A stretch of 64,000 nt of DNA from Streptomyces gobiensis (GTDB taxonomy: Bacteria; Actinomycetota; Actinomycetes; Streptomycetales; Streptomycetaceae). A program made the position numbers and the translations under genes. The notes under the pieces are model-generated. The model searched no databases. It saw only the letters and a list, made by a program, of their open reading frames with translations, and had not been told where the DNA came from. Of the stretch, positions 24,869 through 33,865 are shown in pieces; the stretch's first letter is position 1, and each line of letters begins with the position of its first letter. The stretch is taken from contig NZ_CP086120.1 in the NCBI RefSeq assembly GCF_021216675.1, positions 2,276,501 to 2,340,500 on the forward strand. Direction: 5' to 3'.

Positions 24869-26494
24869 ATGGACACTGACTCAGAGCCCTACGTCCGCCT
24901 CGCGACGCTGCGCCAGCTCCATCAGTCCGTGGCACAGCTCAACACCGCCCGCAGCCTCGCCGACACGCTCCAGACCGTCGCCGACGGCGCCGTCGCCGGA
25001 CTTGGCTTCGAGCTCGCCGCCGTCAACCTCGTACGCTCCGATGGCGACCTTGTCGTCGCCGCCGTCGCGGGCCATCCCGGTGCTGAGGCGATGATGGCGG
25101 GCCGCGTCGGCTCCCGCGCCTCCTGGGAGCGCCGACTGGCCATGGGTGAGGCCTGGGGCGAGCTCCGCTTTATCCCGTACACCGAGGGCTGGGTCCTCGA
25201 TGACGACGATGTCCCGCAGTGGCACACCGCCGGGCCCGCCCCCCGCTTCTCGGATGAGTGGCACCCGATGGACCGGCTCTTCGCCCCCATGTACTCCTCA
25301 GACGGCGACCTGCTCGGCGTCATATCCGTCGACAAGCCCCGCAACGGCCGCCGTCCCGGCGCCTGGGGCTGCGAGGCGCTGCAGATGTACGCGTTCCAGG
25401 CCGCCATCGCGATCAGCAACGCCCGGCTGCGCTCGAACATGCAGCGCGCCCTGGTCCGCCTGGAGCGCGAGCAGCAGGCGCTGCGCGCCAGCGAGGAGAG
25501 CTTCCGCCAGGCCTTCGAGTACGCGCCCAGCGGTATGGCCATCGCCGAGATGGGCGGCGACCACCACGGCCGGCTGATCAAGACGAATGACGCGCTGTGC
25601 CGCCTGCTGGGCCGCCCCGCCTCGGTGATGCGGCGCTACAGCTTCTCCGACCTCGTCCACCCGGAGGACATCGGCACCCTGTTGCGCACCTCCGCCGAGG
25701 GCGGCCGGGCGGAGCTGCGGATCAGCCGCCGCGACGGCTCCTACGTATGGGTCTCGCTCCGCAACTCCGTCGTCGCCGACGCCGCCGACGGCCCACGCTT
25801 CCTTCTCACCCATGTCGAGGACATAGAAGAGCGCAAGCGGCATGAGCTGCAGCTCGCGCACCGCGCCAGCCATGACTCCCTCACCGGCCTGCCGAACAGC
25901 GCCGAGCTGCGCGCCCGGCTCAGCGGCAAGCTGTGCGCCAGGCCCGGCCCGGCCCCGGCCCTGTCCGAGCCACCCCCACACATCGGCACCCATGGCTTCA
26001 GCGTGGACGGCTTCGACGGTACGGGCGTGGAGCCGCTGGACGGCGGTTATGACCACCATCTGCATGTGGTCGCTCCGGAGAGCGACGACCCGGCGGACAA
26101 GGGGCTCGCGGTTCTCTTCTGCGATCTTGACGGCTTTAAGTCGATCAACGACCGCTATGGCCACCACTGCGGTGACGCGGTGCTGATCGAGGTCGCTCGG
26201 CGGCTCTCCGGCGGCGTACGGGACAACGACACGGTGGCCCGGCTCGGCGGGGACGAGTTCGTGGTACTTGCTGACGGACTGTGCCGTGCCGACGCCGCCG
26301 ACCTCGCGGTCCGGCTGCGTAACGCGATCATCCCGCCGATACGGGTGGACGGTCGCGCGGTACGCGTCGGGGCCAGTTTCGGCATTGGCTGGGCGGCCTG
26401 CGGAATGTCCACGGAAGAGGTCCTGCACTCCGCTGACCAGCGGATGTATGTGGAGAAGCGGTCCCGTTCCAAGGGGCAGCGCCGGGCGGGCTGA
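24869..26494 (+). CDS. cdgB: Diguanylate cyclase with GAF and PAS domains (CdgB-like)
   Basis: 541 residues. GAF domain about 25-185, PAS/PAC about 205-325 (FRQAFEYAPSGMAIAEMG; ISRRDGSYVWVSLRNSV), GGDEF domain about 340-530. The active site GGDEF is at 460-464, and an RDND inhibitory I-site lies exactly five residues before it, so the cyclase should be active and product-inhibited. It makes cyclic di-GMP, which in Streptomyces dimerises BldD and holds back sporulation. An insertion of about 60 residues sits between DSLTGLPN and the FCDLDGFK metal motif. ATG follows a GGAGGGCG RBS. Confidence 0.9.
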   Translation: MDTDSEPYVRLATLRQLHQSVAQLNTARSLADTLQTVADGAVAGLGFELAAVNLVRSDGDLVVAAVAGHPGAEAMMAGRVGSRASWERRLAMGEAWGELRFIPYTEGWVLDDDDVPQWHTAGPAPRFSDEWHPMDRLFAPMYSSDGDLLGVISVDKPRNGRRPGAWGCEALQMYAFQAAIAISNARLRSNMQRALVRLEREQQALRASEESFRQAFEYAPSGMAIAEMGGDHHGRLIKTNDALCRLLGRPASVMRRYSFSDLVHPEDIGTLLRTSAEGGRAELRISRRDGSYVWVSLRNSVVADAADGPRFLLTHVEDIEERKRHELQLAHRASHDSLTGLPNSAELRARLSGKLCARPGPAPALSEPPPHIGTHGFSVDGFDGTGVEPLDGGYDHHLHVVAPESDDPADKGLAVLFCDLDGFKSINDRYGHHCGDAVLIEVARRLSGGVRDNDTVARLGGDEFVVLADGLCRADAADLAVRLRNAIIPPIRVDGRAVRVGASFGIGWAACGMSTEEVLHSADQRMYVEKRSRSKGQRRAG

Positions 26495-26584
26495 GATGAA
26501 CGGCCGGTCAAGCGGCAATGAGCCCTCCCCCGAACGGGGTAGGCTGCGGCGGGTCAGCCATATGCCGTATGAGGAGAGCAGGGG

Positions 26585-27484
26585 ATGACAGCCGGTAATA
26601 ACGGTACGAACGCTCCGGAGGGCGACGACCCGTTCGGCTATCTGTACCGTTCGGAAGACGGCACGCCCACTCAGGCCCAGCAGCCCGGGGTCCCCCGTAC
26701 GTCGTACAACCAGGTCCGCGCGGTCGGCGAGCGACGCTACGGCCAGCAGGCGCCCAGCCCGTACTACGCCGCCCCGGAGACCCAGCCCAGCGGTGGTGAC
26801 GTCACCCGCCAGCACCCGGAGCCCTCCGGCAACGGCCACGGCCAGCCCCCGCAGAAGCGCAACGGCCTGCTCATCGGGGCCCTCGCGGTCGTCGCCGCCG
26901 TCGTCATCGGAGTCAGCGCCGCGGTCCTCTTCAGCGACGACGACAAGGCGAACGCCGGTCCCAACCCCTCGCCGACCGCCGACGCCCAGCCGGGCGAGGA
27001 CGGCAACAGGGACGGCGAGACCCACGAGGACAAGGGCGGGGACAAGGAAGACCCGAAGGCCGAGCTGCCCAAGGAGGACGCCTCCAGCCTCCGACTGGAC
27101 AACGGCCCCATCGTCGCCAGCGACGCCAAGGGCGCCAAGTCCACCAATGGTGACTACATCGCGGGCTTCAACAAGGAAGGCGCGACGGCGACCTGGACCA
27201 CGGAGATCCCCGAGGCCGGGAAGTACCGGCTCTACGTCGGCTACACCGTGCCCGGTAAGGACATGAAGATGGGCCTGTGGGTCAACGACGCACAGCGGCC
27301 CCAGAACCTGAACTTCACAAACTTCGCCAAGGCGGAAGAAGGCGACTGGGAAAAGGGCTGGACCTACACCTACGGCCAGGTCAACGTCCATGAAGGCGCC
27401 AACACCTTCAGGATCAGCTGTGGGAAGGGCGACGCGTGCGACGTCGCCATAGACCGGGTCTGGCTCACCGAGGACAAGGGCTGA
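26585..27484 (+). CDS. Membrane-anchored protein with C-terminal CBM6/35-like domain
   Basis: 299 residues. A disordered Pro/Gln-rich cytoplasmic part (1-92) is followed by one membrane span (LLIGALAVVAAVVIGVSAAV, about 94-114), an acidic linker rich in Asp/Glu/Lys, and a beta-sandwich domain (about 165-299: AGFNKEGATATWTTEIP, KYRLYVGYTVPG, VAIDRVWLTEDKG) like carbohydrate-binding modules. It probably binds a sugar polymer at the cell surface. It lies 90 nt after cdgB on the same strand, and its end overlaps the convergent aldolase gene by 20 nt. Confidence 0.65.
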   Translation: MTAGNNGTNAPEGDDPFGYLYRSEDGTPTQAQQPGVPRTSYNQVRAVGERRYGQQAPSPYYAAPETQPSGGDVTRQHPEPSGNGHGQPPQKRNGLLIGALAVVAAVVIGVSAAVLFSDDDKANAGPNPSPTADAQPGEDGNRDGETHEDKGGDKEDPKAELPKEDASSLRLDNGPIVASDAKGAKSTNGDYIAGFNKEGATATWTTEIPEAGKYRLYVGYTVPGKDMKMGLWVNDAQRPQNLNFTNFAKAEEGDWEKGWTYTYGQVNVHEGANTFRISCGKGDACDVAIDRVWLTEDKG

Positions 27485-28325
27485 CCACCCGTAGAAACCG
27501 CTCCACCGTCTGAGCCATCTCCTCCCGCCCCGGTGCGATGTACTTGCGTGGATCGACGGTTGAGGGGTGCGCCTCCAGGAAGGCGCGGACGGCGCCGGTG
27601 AAGGCGGAGTTCAGGGCCGTACCGACGTTGATCTTGGTCATTCCGGCCGCGATGGCCGCCCGTATCTCCTCATCCGGGACGCCCGACGAGCCGTGCAGCA
27701 CCAGCGGCACCGGTACGGCGGCACGCAACCGGGCGATCAGCGCGTGATCGAGGGCCGCCGTGCGCTCGGTCATGGCGTGTGAGCTGCCGACCGCGACCGC
27801 GAGAGCGTCCACCCCGGTGTCAGCGACATACGCCGCCGCTTCGGCCGGGTCCGTACGGGCCCCCGGAGCGTGCGCGTCCAGTGGGGGCTCGCCGTCCTTG
27901 CCGCCGACCTGGCCCAGTTCGGACTCGACCAGGATGCCGTGCCGATGGCCCCATCTGACGGCCTCGGCGGTGGCCTTGACGTTGTCCCCGTAACCGAGCT
28001 TCGACGCGTCGAACATCACCGAGCTGAAGCCCTCCGGGTGGGCGGCGCGCAACAGCTCGGGAGAGGTGATGTGATCCAGATGCAGCGCGAGCGGCACAGC
28101 GGCGGCGCGTGCGACAGCGTTGACCGCGGCGGCGATCGGACCGAGCCGCCCGCCATGGAACTTCACGGCGTTCTCGGAGACTTGCAGGATCGCCGGAGCC
28201 CCCGCCGCCTCCGCCCCGGCGGCGATGGCCTCAGCGTGCTCCAGAGTGATCACATTAAACGCGCCAACAGCCCGCCCTGACTCCTGGACAGCGGCGATGA
28301 GTTCACCGGTACGGACAAGCACCAT
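27465..28325 (-). CDS. Class II ketose-bisphosphate aldolase (tagatose/fructose-bisphosphate type)
   Basis: 286 residues. GAFNVITLEHAEAIAAGAEA at the N-terminus, LALHLDHITSPELL with the Zn-binding His, GFSSVMFDASKLGYGDN, the LVESELGQVGG loop, LVLHGSSGVPDEEIR and KINVGTALN. It splits a ketose-1,6-bisphosphate into DHAP and glyceraldehyde-3-P. Its position next to a PfkB kinase and nagA favours tagatose-bisphosphate or catabolic FBP aldolase over the glycolytic enzyme. ATG has GAGGAGAG upstream. A repeat copy separates it from pfkB. Confidence 0.85.
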   Translation of the reverse strand: MVLVRTGELIAAVQESGRAVGAFNVITLEHAEAIAAGAEAAGAPAILQVSENAVKFHGGRLGPIAAAVNAVARAAAVPLALHLDHITSPELLRAAHPEGFSSVMFDASKLGYGDNVKATAEAVRWGHRHGILVESELGQVGGKDGEPPLDAHAPGARTDPAEAAAYVADTGVDALAVAVGSSHAMTERTAALDHALIARLRAAVPVPLVLHGSSGVPDEEIRAAIAAGMTKINVGTALNSAFTGAVRAFLEAHPSTVDPRKYIAPGREEMAQTVERFLRVVSPCPR

Positions 28326-28336
28326 GAGCTCTCCTC

Positions 28337-28500
28337 AAGTGTTGTGGGCAGTCTCCTCCCCCAGACTTCGTCCGGGGGGACCCCCAGGGCGGAGGGTGGG
28401 CACAACACGACCCGCACCCAAAAACCAACCGGGGCCCGGGGCGGAGCCCCGGTTCCGGGAAGGGGCGGGGATCGGGGACACCCTCCACCCTGGCACGGGG
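28337..28500 (+). repeat. Partial copy R3 of the dispersed repeat
   Basis: It holds one TGTTGTGGGC unit, a CCCCCAGACTTCGTCCGGGGG hairpin, the GGGCACAACAC segment and the GGGGCCCGGGGCGGAGCCCCGG hairpin followed by CGGGAAGGGGCGGG. The 94-nt hairpin is absent. It sits inside what should be one pfkB-aldolase operon. Confidence 0.75.
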
Positions 28501-28591
28501 TGGTTGCGCGGGCCTGGTCCAGCACCGGGGCGGGCCGGTGAGCCCGCGCTGGGTTTCCGGGGTCCGGCGCGGCACCCCGCGGCCACCACGC

Positions 28592-29530
28592 CTACGCCGC
28601 TTCCCACCGCTGCACGCGAACCGCAACCCGCGGCAGCAGCTCCTCATACGTACGGCGGTCGAACTCCCCCGCCGCCGGGGCGCGTACGGTCGCCGCCGAC
28701 AGAGCCGCCGCCCGGGTCAGCCGGTCCGGCCAGCTCGCGCCCTCGACGAGACCGGCCAGCAGCCCGGCGACGGCGGAGTCGCCCGCGCCGGCCGGGTTGC
28801 CGGTGAGGCGCCCCGGCAGCGTGGCGCGCCAGCCGCCGTCCGGGGTGACGGCGAGCAGGCCGTCGGCGCCGAGTGAGGCGACCACCGTGTGCGCGCCCCG
28901 GCGCCGGGCCTCCCGGGCAGCGCGCAGGGGCTCGTTCGTGCCGGTGACCCCGGCCAGCTCCTGGGAGTTGGGCTTCACCAGATCGGGCCGGGCGGCCAGC
29001 CCCCGGCGCAGGGGTTCGCCGCTGGTGTCCAGCAGTACCGGGACGCCCACGGCGCGGGCGGCGCGTATGAGGGTGGCGTACGCCCCGACCGGCACCCCGG
29101 GCGGCAGGCTGCCGCAGAGCGCGACGGCATCGGTGCCGGTGTCGGTGAGCAACTGCCGGTAGCTGTCGAGGAATCCGGACCACTCGGTGGGAGTGATGTG
29201 TGGGCCGGGCTCATTGAGCTGGGTGGTGTCACCGGTGGTCTCATCGACGATGGCGACGGTACGGCGAGTGGTCCCGGCGATGGGGACGAGCGCGTCGGTA
29301 ACCCCGGCCACCGTCGCCAGACGCGCCCGCAGCGCCTCGCCGGTCGCGCCGCCCGCGAACCCGGTGGCGACCGTCTCCTGGCCGAGGGCGGCCAGTACCC
29401 GGGCCACGTTGAGGCCCTTGCCGCCGGGCCGTTCGGCGACGTCGCGGACGCGATGGGAGGTGTGGGGCGTAAGGCGGTGGACGCGGTGGGTGATGTCGAG
29501 GGCGGCGTTAAGCGTGACGGTCAGGATCAC
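28592..29530 (-). CDS. PfkB-family hexose kinase (1-phosphofructokinase/tagatose-6-P kinase type)
   Basis: 312 residues. ILTVTLNAALDITHRVHRL is the N-terminal signature, RPGGKGLNVARVLAALGQ the substrate loop, LCGSLPPGVPVGAYA, KPNSQELAGVTG, and GNPAGAGDSAVAGLLAGLVEG the catalytic anion-hole motif with its Asp. It phosphorylates fructose-1-P, fructose-6-P or tagatose-6-P; the neighbourhood favours the last. GTG start with a GGGGGGAG RBS. The aldolase follows on the same strand after the repeat. Confidence 0.85.
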   Translation of the reverse strand: MILTVTLNAALDITHRVHRLTPHTSHRVRDVAERPGGKGLNVARVLAALGQETVATGFAGGATGEALRARLATVAGVTDALVPIAGTTRRTVAIVDETTGDTTQLNEPGPHITPTEWSGFLDSYRQLLTDTGTDAVALCGSLPPGVPVGAYATLIRAARAVGVPVLLDTSGEPLRRGLAARPDLVKPNSQELAGVTGTNEPLRAAREARRRGAHTVVASLGADGLLAVTPDGGWRATLPGRLTGNPAGAGDSAVAGLLAGLVEGASWPDRLTRAAALSAATVRAPAAGEFDRRTYEELLPRVAVRVQRWEAA

Positions 29531-29582
29531 GGACGACTCCCCCCACGTTCACAGGACTGCGCTAGTGATCATGCCAAAGCAG

Positions 29583-29616
29583 CGGCGGTTGGCCCAGGGG
29601 TCGGGGCCAACCGCCG
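29583..29616 (-). terminator. Terminator of the ROK-nagA operon
   Basis: CGGCGGTTGGCC at 29583-29594 pairs perfectly with 29605-29616 around a 10-nt loop, 32 nt past the nagA stop. It separates nagA transcription from pfkB. Confidence 0.75.
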
Positions 29617-29647
29617 TACGAATTCCACGCGCGGGCACGAACGCACA

Positions 29648-30796
29648 TCACCCCAGCTGGGGATGAACAACCCATTCGCCCTTCCGCAGGACGCCCTTCA
29701 CGGCGTACTCCGTGTCCAGAACCACCAGGTCAGCGTCCTTACCCGGGGTGATCGAGCCGATCCGGTCAGCCAGGCCGAGCAGCCGGGCCGGGTTGGCCGA
29801 AAGCGCCTGGACGGCGTCCTCGATGGGCAGCTTGTCGACGGTCACCGCCCGCCGCAGCGCCGTGTCCAGGGTGAGCGTCGAGCCCGCGATGGTGCCGTCG
29901 GCCAGCCGTGCGACGCCGTCCGTGACCTCGACCTCCAGTGGGCCGAGCTGGTAGCGGCCGTCACCGAAGCCCGCCGCGTCCATGGCGTCGGTGATGAACG
30001 CGACCCGGTCCGCGCCCGCGCTGCCGAAGGCCAACTCCAGGATGGCGGGGTGCAGATGGGTGCCGTCGTTGATCAGCTCGACCGTGATTCGCTCATCCTC
30101 CAGCAGCGCCGCGACCGGGCCAGGGGCGCGGTGCTGGAGACCCGGCATCGCGTTGAACAGATGCGTGGCGACGGTGGCGCCCGCGTCAATGGCCTCCCGG
30201 GTCTGCTCGTAGGTGGCGTCGGTGTGGCCAATCGCGGCGATGACCCCGTGCTCGGCGAGCAGTCGCACCGAGTCGATACCGCCGGGCAGCTCGGTGGCGA
30301 GGGTGAGCATCTTCGCGGCGCCGCGTGCGGCGTCAATGAGCTTGCGCACCTCGGCCGGATCGGGGTGGCGCAGCAGTTTCTCGCTGTGCGCGCCCTTGCG
30401 GCACGGCGAGATGAACGGCCCCTCGAAGTGGATTCCGGCCAGCTCGCCCTGCTCCACCAGTTCGGAGAGCAGCGCGGCCTGCCGGGCAAGAACGTCCAGG
30501 TCGCCGGTAACGGTCGACGCGACGGTTGTGGTCGTGCCGTGCCGCTGGTGCGTCCGTACGCCGGTGAGCACGTCCTCCGCGGTGCCGGAGGTGAAGGACG
30601 CGCCGCCGCCGCCGTGGTTGTGGAGATCCACGAAGCCGGGGACGATCCAGTGCCCGGTGAGATCGAGCGTGCCCGCTTCGCCGGGCTCGTCAGGCGCGAT
30701 ACGGGCCCCCTCGACGGTCACCCGGCCGTGCTCGGCCACGCCTGACGGCAGCACCACCGTGGCGCCGGTCAGGACCTTGCGCTTCGTCGCCTTCAC
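29648..30796 (-). CDS. nagA: N-acetylglucosamine-6-phosphate deacetylase
   Basis: 382 residues, amidohydrolase fold. VPGFVDLHNHGGGGASF (metal site), LAGIHFEGPFISPCRKGAHS (Glu ligand), AIGHTDATYEQTREAI, THLFNAMPGLQHR (His) and FITDAMDAAGFGDG (catalytic Asp). It removes acetate from GlcNAc-6-P, and probably GalNAc-6-P, giving the hexosamine-6-P that also induces DasR. The GTG start overlaps the ROK kinase stop by 4 nt (GTGA), so the pair is one operon behind a dre-like site. MurQ product also feeds in here. Confidence 0.93.
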   Translation of the reverse strand: MKATKRKVLTGATVVLPSGVAEHGRVTVEGARIAPDEPGEAGTLDLTGHWIVPGFVDLHNHGGGGASFTSGTAEDVLTGVRTHQRHGTTTTVASTVTGDLDVLARQAALLSELVEQGELAGIHFEGPFISPCRKGAHSEKLLRHPDPAEVRKLIDAARGAAKMLTLATELPGGIDSVRLLAEHGVIAAIGHTDATYEQTREAIDAGATVATHLFNAMPGLQHRAPGPVAALLEDERITVELINDGTHLHPAILELAFGSAGADRVAFITDAMDAAGFGDGRYQLGPLEVEVTDGVARLADGTIAGSTLTLDTALRRAVTVDKLPIEDAVQALSANPARLLGLADRIGSITPGKDADLVVLDTEYAVKGVLRKGEWVVHPQLG

Positions 30797-31728
30797 GGGT
30801 TCACAACCTCCGCAGAGAGAAGATCCCAGGCGAGAAGTCCCGCGCCCAGGCAGCCGGCGGCGTCCCCAAGAGCCGCCGGAACGATCGTGGGGAGCCGCTG
30901 GAAGGTCACCTTGGCCCGTATGGCCTCGCGCAGCGGCGCGAAGAGCGTCTCCCCCGCCTCGGCGAGCCCACCGCCGATGATCAGGACGCGCGGATCCAGC
31001 AGGGTGAGCCCGGTGACCAGCCCGGCGGCGAGCGCGTCGGCCGCGTCCCGCCAGAGGTCCAGGGCACGCGGATCGCCGGACCGGGCGGCTTCAGCGGCGT
31101 CGGCGGCGGTGGCGTGCGGATCGCCGCACACCCCGGCCCAGGCGTGGCCGACAGCGGCGGCGGAGGCCAGGGTCTCCAGACAGCCACGCTGACCACAGCC
31201 GCACTCGGGACCGTCCGGGCGTACCACGATGTGGCCGATCTCGCCCGCGCCGCCATGCGCACCGGCCTCGATCCTGCCGTCAATGCCGATGGCCCCGGCG
31301 ATGCCGGTGCCCAGCGCTACGAAGAGGAACCGGTCGACGCCCGCGGCCGCGCCGATCCGCCCCTCGGCGAGGCCACCCGTACGGACGTCATGCCCGAGCC
31401 CCACCGGGATCCCGCCGAGCCGCTCACCGAGCAGGGCGCGCAGTGGGACATCCCGCCAGCCGAGGTTGGCGGCGTAGACGGCGATACCCGCCGCCTCATC
31501 GAGGATCCCGGGCACCGCCACCCCGACGGCGGCCGGCTCGGCGCCGTACCGCTCAACGCCCATACGGCGCAGCTCGGCGGCGAAGTCCAGAACGGCGACT
31601 GTCACGGCCTCCGGGCCGCGCTCGCGCCCGGTGGGGCGGCGCGCCTCGTACAGCAGCTCCCCGCCCCCGCCCACCAGGGCGGCCTTCATACCGGTGCCGC
31701 CCACATCGAGGGCGATGACGTGTCTCAC
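30793..31728 (-). CDS. nagK: ROK-family sugar kinase (GlcNAc/GalNAc kinase candidate)
   Basis: 311 residues. ALDVGGTGMKAALVG is the ATP phosphate loop, GVGVAVPGILDE-type motif follows, ALGTGIAGAIGIDG and GEIGHIVVRPDG precede the ROK zinc signature CGCGQRGCLETLASA. A kinase rather than a ROK repressor, since no HTH precedes the fold. Translationally coupled to nagA, so N-acetylhexosamine is the probable substrate. A dre-like site lies 28-43 nt upstream of the GTG. Confidence 0.85.
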   Translation of the reverse strand: MRHVIALDVGGTGMKAALVGGGGELLYEARRPTGRERGPEAVTVAVLDFAAELRRMGVERYGAEPAAVGVAVPGILDEAAGIAVYAANLGWRDVPLRALLGERLGGIPVGLGHDVRTGGLAEGRIGAAAGVDRFLFVALGTGIAGAIGIDGRIEAGAHGGAGEIGHIVVRPDGPECGCGQRGCLETLASAAAVGHAWAGVCGDPHATAADAAEAARSGDPRALDLWRDAADALAAGLVTGLTLLDPRVLIIGGGLAEAGETLFAPLREAIRAKVTFQRLPTIVPAALGDAAGCLGAGLLAWDLLSAEVVNP

Positions 31729-31755
31729 GGGGTCAGTCTCGCGCGAGACACCTCG

Positions 31756-31771
31756 AAAGGTCTAGTCCACT
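31756..31771. promoter_or_regulatory. dre-like site (DasR operator) upstream of nagK-nagA
   Basis: AAAGGTCTAGTCCACT matches the dre consensus at about 13 of 16 positions, including GGTCTAG and CCACT. nagKA operons are established DasR targets in S. coelicolor. Confidence 0.65.
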
Positions 31772-31859
31772 CGCGGGACGATCACCGGCAAGCGCCCGTC
31801 CGAGTGCGCGCTCGAGCCTGTGTACGGGTACTGCGTGCGGGTGCCGTGCCGACGCCGGG

Positions 31860-32288
31860 TCATCCCCAGTCGCGGCCGGTGCGGCCGCGCTTCACCTCGG
31901 CGCGCCGCTTTTTGTTCCGCAGCCGCCGCTCATTGATCCCCCGCGGCACCTTGCCCGCCTTGCGCGGCCGGGGCGGCGGCGCCGTCGCCTCCGCGAGGAT
32001 CGCGGTCATCCGGACGGCCGCCGTCTCCCGGTTACGCCACTGGGACCGGTGCTCACTCGCCCGTACCACCAGCACCCCGTCCACCAGCCGCGGGGCGAGC
32101 CGCGCCAGCGCGCGCTCCTTCCACACCTTGGGCAACGCCTCGGTCGCCGCCAGGTCGAAGCGCAACTCCACCGCAGTGTCACTGGTGTTCACGTGCTGTC
32201 CGCCCGGCCCGGACGACCTGGTGAAACGCCAACTGAGCTCGGCCTCGGGGAGCGAGACCGAGCCACGGATAAGATGAGGACCGGACAT
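31860..32288 (-). CDS. arfB: Alternative ribosome-rescue factor ArfB (YaeJ-like peptidyl-tRNA hydrolase)
   Basis: 142 residues. FTRSSGPGGQHVNTSDTAV contains the catalytic GGQ motif, followed by the basic C-terminal tail (RRLRNKKRRAEVKRGR) that enters the mRNA channel of stalled ribosomes. Too short and lacking codon-recognition domains for RF1/RF2. ATG at 32288 is chosen; a Met three codons upstream is possible. Confidence 0.9.
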   Translation of the reverse strand: MSGPHLIRGSVSLPEAELSWRFTRSSGPGGQHVNTSDTAVELRFDLAATEALPKVWKERALARLAPRLVDGVLVVRASEHRSQWRNRETAAVRMTAILAEATAPPPRPRKAGKVPRGINERRLRNKKRRAEVKRGRTGRDWG

Positions 32289-32444
32289 GCGTCCCATGAT
32301 CCCGGCACCCCGGCCGGGACGCACATCCTTTTCCGGCTCTGCTGGAACCAGTCCATACCCCCTCCACGTTGAGGAGGGTGAATGTACCGTCGTCGGGAGC
32401 ACGGATTCTCACGACTGGACCCACCGAGGAAAGGGACATCCCCC

Positions 32445-33020
32445 ATGGCTGTAAGCCTCTCTAAAGGCGGCAACGTATCGCTCACCAAGGAGGCGCCGGG
32501 CCTCAACGCGGTTACGGTCGGCCTGGGCTGGGACGTCCGTACGACCACCGGCACCGACTTCGACCTGGACGCCAGCGCCATCGCGGTCGACGCCAGCGGC
32601 AAGGTCGTCTCCCCCCAGCACTTCATCTTCTTCAACAACCTCGCCTCCCCGGAGCAGGCGATCGTGCACACCGGTGACAATGTCACCGGTGAGGGCCAGG
32701 GCGACGACGAGCAGATCAAGGTCAACCTCGCGACGCTTCCGACCGAGGTCGACAAGATCGTCTTCCCGGTCTCCATCTACGACGCCGAGACCCGCAGCCA
32801 GAACTTCGGCCAGGTCCGCAACGCGTTCATCCGCATCGTCAACCAGGCCGGTGAGACGGAGATCGCCCGCTACGACCTGACCGAGGACGCCTCCACCGAA
32901 ACCGCCATGGTCTTCGGCGAGATGTACCGCCACGGCGAGGAGTGGAAGTTCCGCGCCGTCGGCCAGGGCTACGCCTCCGGCCTCGCGGGCATCGCCCAGG
33001 ACTTCGGCGTCACCGTCTGA
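32445..33020 (+). CDS. terD: TerD family calcium-binding stress protein
   Basis: 191 residues. [20 protein letters not shown] is the hallmark N-terminus, [20 protein letters not shown] is the first Ca2+ site, and [13 protein letters not shown] with [20 protein letters not shown] follows. TerD-like proteins are linked to tellurite resistance, stress and differentiation in Streptomyces. ATG has GAGGAAAGGGA upstream; its own terminator follows. Confidence 0.93.
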   Translation: MAVSLSKGGNVSLTKEAPGLNAVTVGLGWDVRTTTGTDFDLDASAIAVDASGKVVSPQHFIFFNNLASPEQAIVHTGDNVTGEGQGDDEQIKVNLATLPTEVDKIVFPVSIYDAETRSQNFGQVRNAFIRIVNQAGETEIARYDLTEDASTETAMVFGEMYRHGEEWKFRAVGQGYASGLAGIAQDFGVTV

Positions 33021-33043
33021 CGGACGCCTCTTCGCTACGCCGC

Positions 33044-33076
33044 AACGGCGGCGCCCTCCGGGAGGGTGCCGCCGTT
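33044..33076 (+). terminator. Terminator of terD
   Basis: AACGGCGGC (33044-33052) pairs with 33068-33076, extended by a CCCTC/GAGGG inner stem. 24 nt after the stop. Confidence 0.75.
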
Positions 33077-33115
33077 GTCGTTACAGGAGGCAGGGCGCGA
33101 GACGCGGGACCCGGG

Positions 33116-33709
33116 TCAGAACTCGCTGGTGTCCAGCTCGAATCCCAGCGGCTCGGGCAGCTTGAGCGTTTCCGAGAGATCAACCGTCTCGCTGCGGACG
33201 TAGTGCTCCCCCGACGGGTTGGTGTACAGCACCGCTCGCCCGGACACCCGGTCAATAAGCAAGTAACAGGGGATCCCCGCACGGGCGTAGCCCCGCAGCT
33301 TCTTGCCGCGGTCGTTCTTGGCAGTTGTTGGGGAAGTAACTTCCCCAACAAGCATGGCCGGTGCAGGATCGTGGTACATCTCCGGTCGGCCGCTGAAGCT
33401 CCCCTTGGGAGCAATCACGATGTCGGGAATCACCTTCCCGCTCGATGATGCGCCGGGAACATCCAGACCGATGTTGGTATACCGCCCGAGGTCCTTCCGA
33501 TGATCACGCACTTGGCCCGAGATCTCGGACACGATCTCCTCATGATCACCATTCGGCGGCGGTGCCACGTGGATCTCCCCTTCAATCAGTTCCACGCGCC
33601 ACCCCGCAGGAGCTGCCGCGCTCAACGCTTCGAAGGCGTCCTCCACAGTCGCAGCCGAATTCTGCTCGCTGACCACGTTTGGTTCACGCTCAGGTGCTGC
33701 CAGTGCCAC
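33116..33709 (-). CDS. Uma2 family endonuclease-like protein
   Basis: 197 residues of the restriction-endonuclease-like DUF820/Uma2 fold. RVELIEGEIHVAPPPNGDH, VIPDIVIAPKGS (PD of PD-(D/E)XK), LVGEVTSPTTAKNDRGKKL (ExT...K). Uma2 genes are numerous in Streptomyces and their role is unknown; some reports suggest mobile-element origin. GTG start at 33709. Confidence 0.82.
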   Translation of the reverse strand: MALAAPEREPNVVSEQNSAATVEDAFEALSAAAPAGWRVELIEGEIHVAPPPNGDHEEIVSEISGQVRDHRKDLGRYTNIGLDVPGASSSGKVIPDIVIAPKGSFSGRPEMYHDPAPAMLVGEVTSPTTAKNDRGKKLRGYARAGIPCYLLIDRVSGRAVLYTNPSGEHYVRSETVDLSETLKLPEPLGFELDTSEF

Positions 33710-33865
33710 GGTGGACCTCCCTCGTACGGAGCGACACTCTCAGAGTAGGCGCCCATCCTGCTTCCGCATCAGCGAATCCACCACCCGATCGCGTGAACGA
33801 GTGACGTTTCTGCAGGTCATCGGGGTCCGTACGGGCCTGTCCGGGCCCGTGACACCATCAGCACC

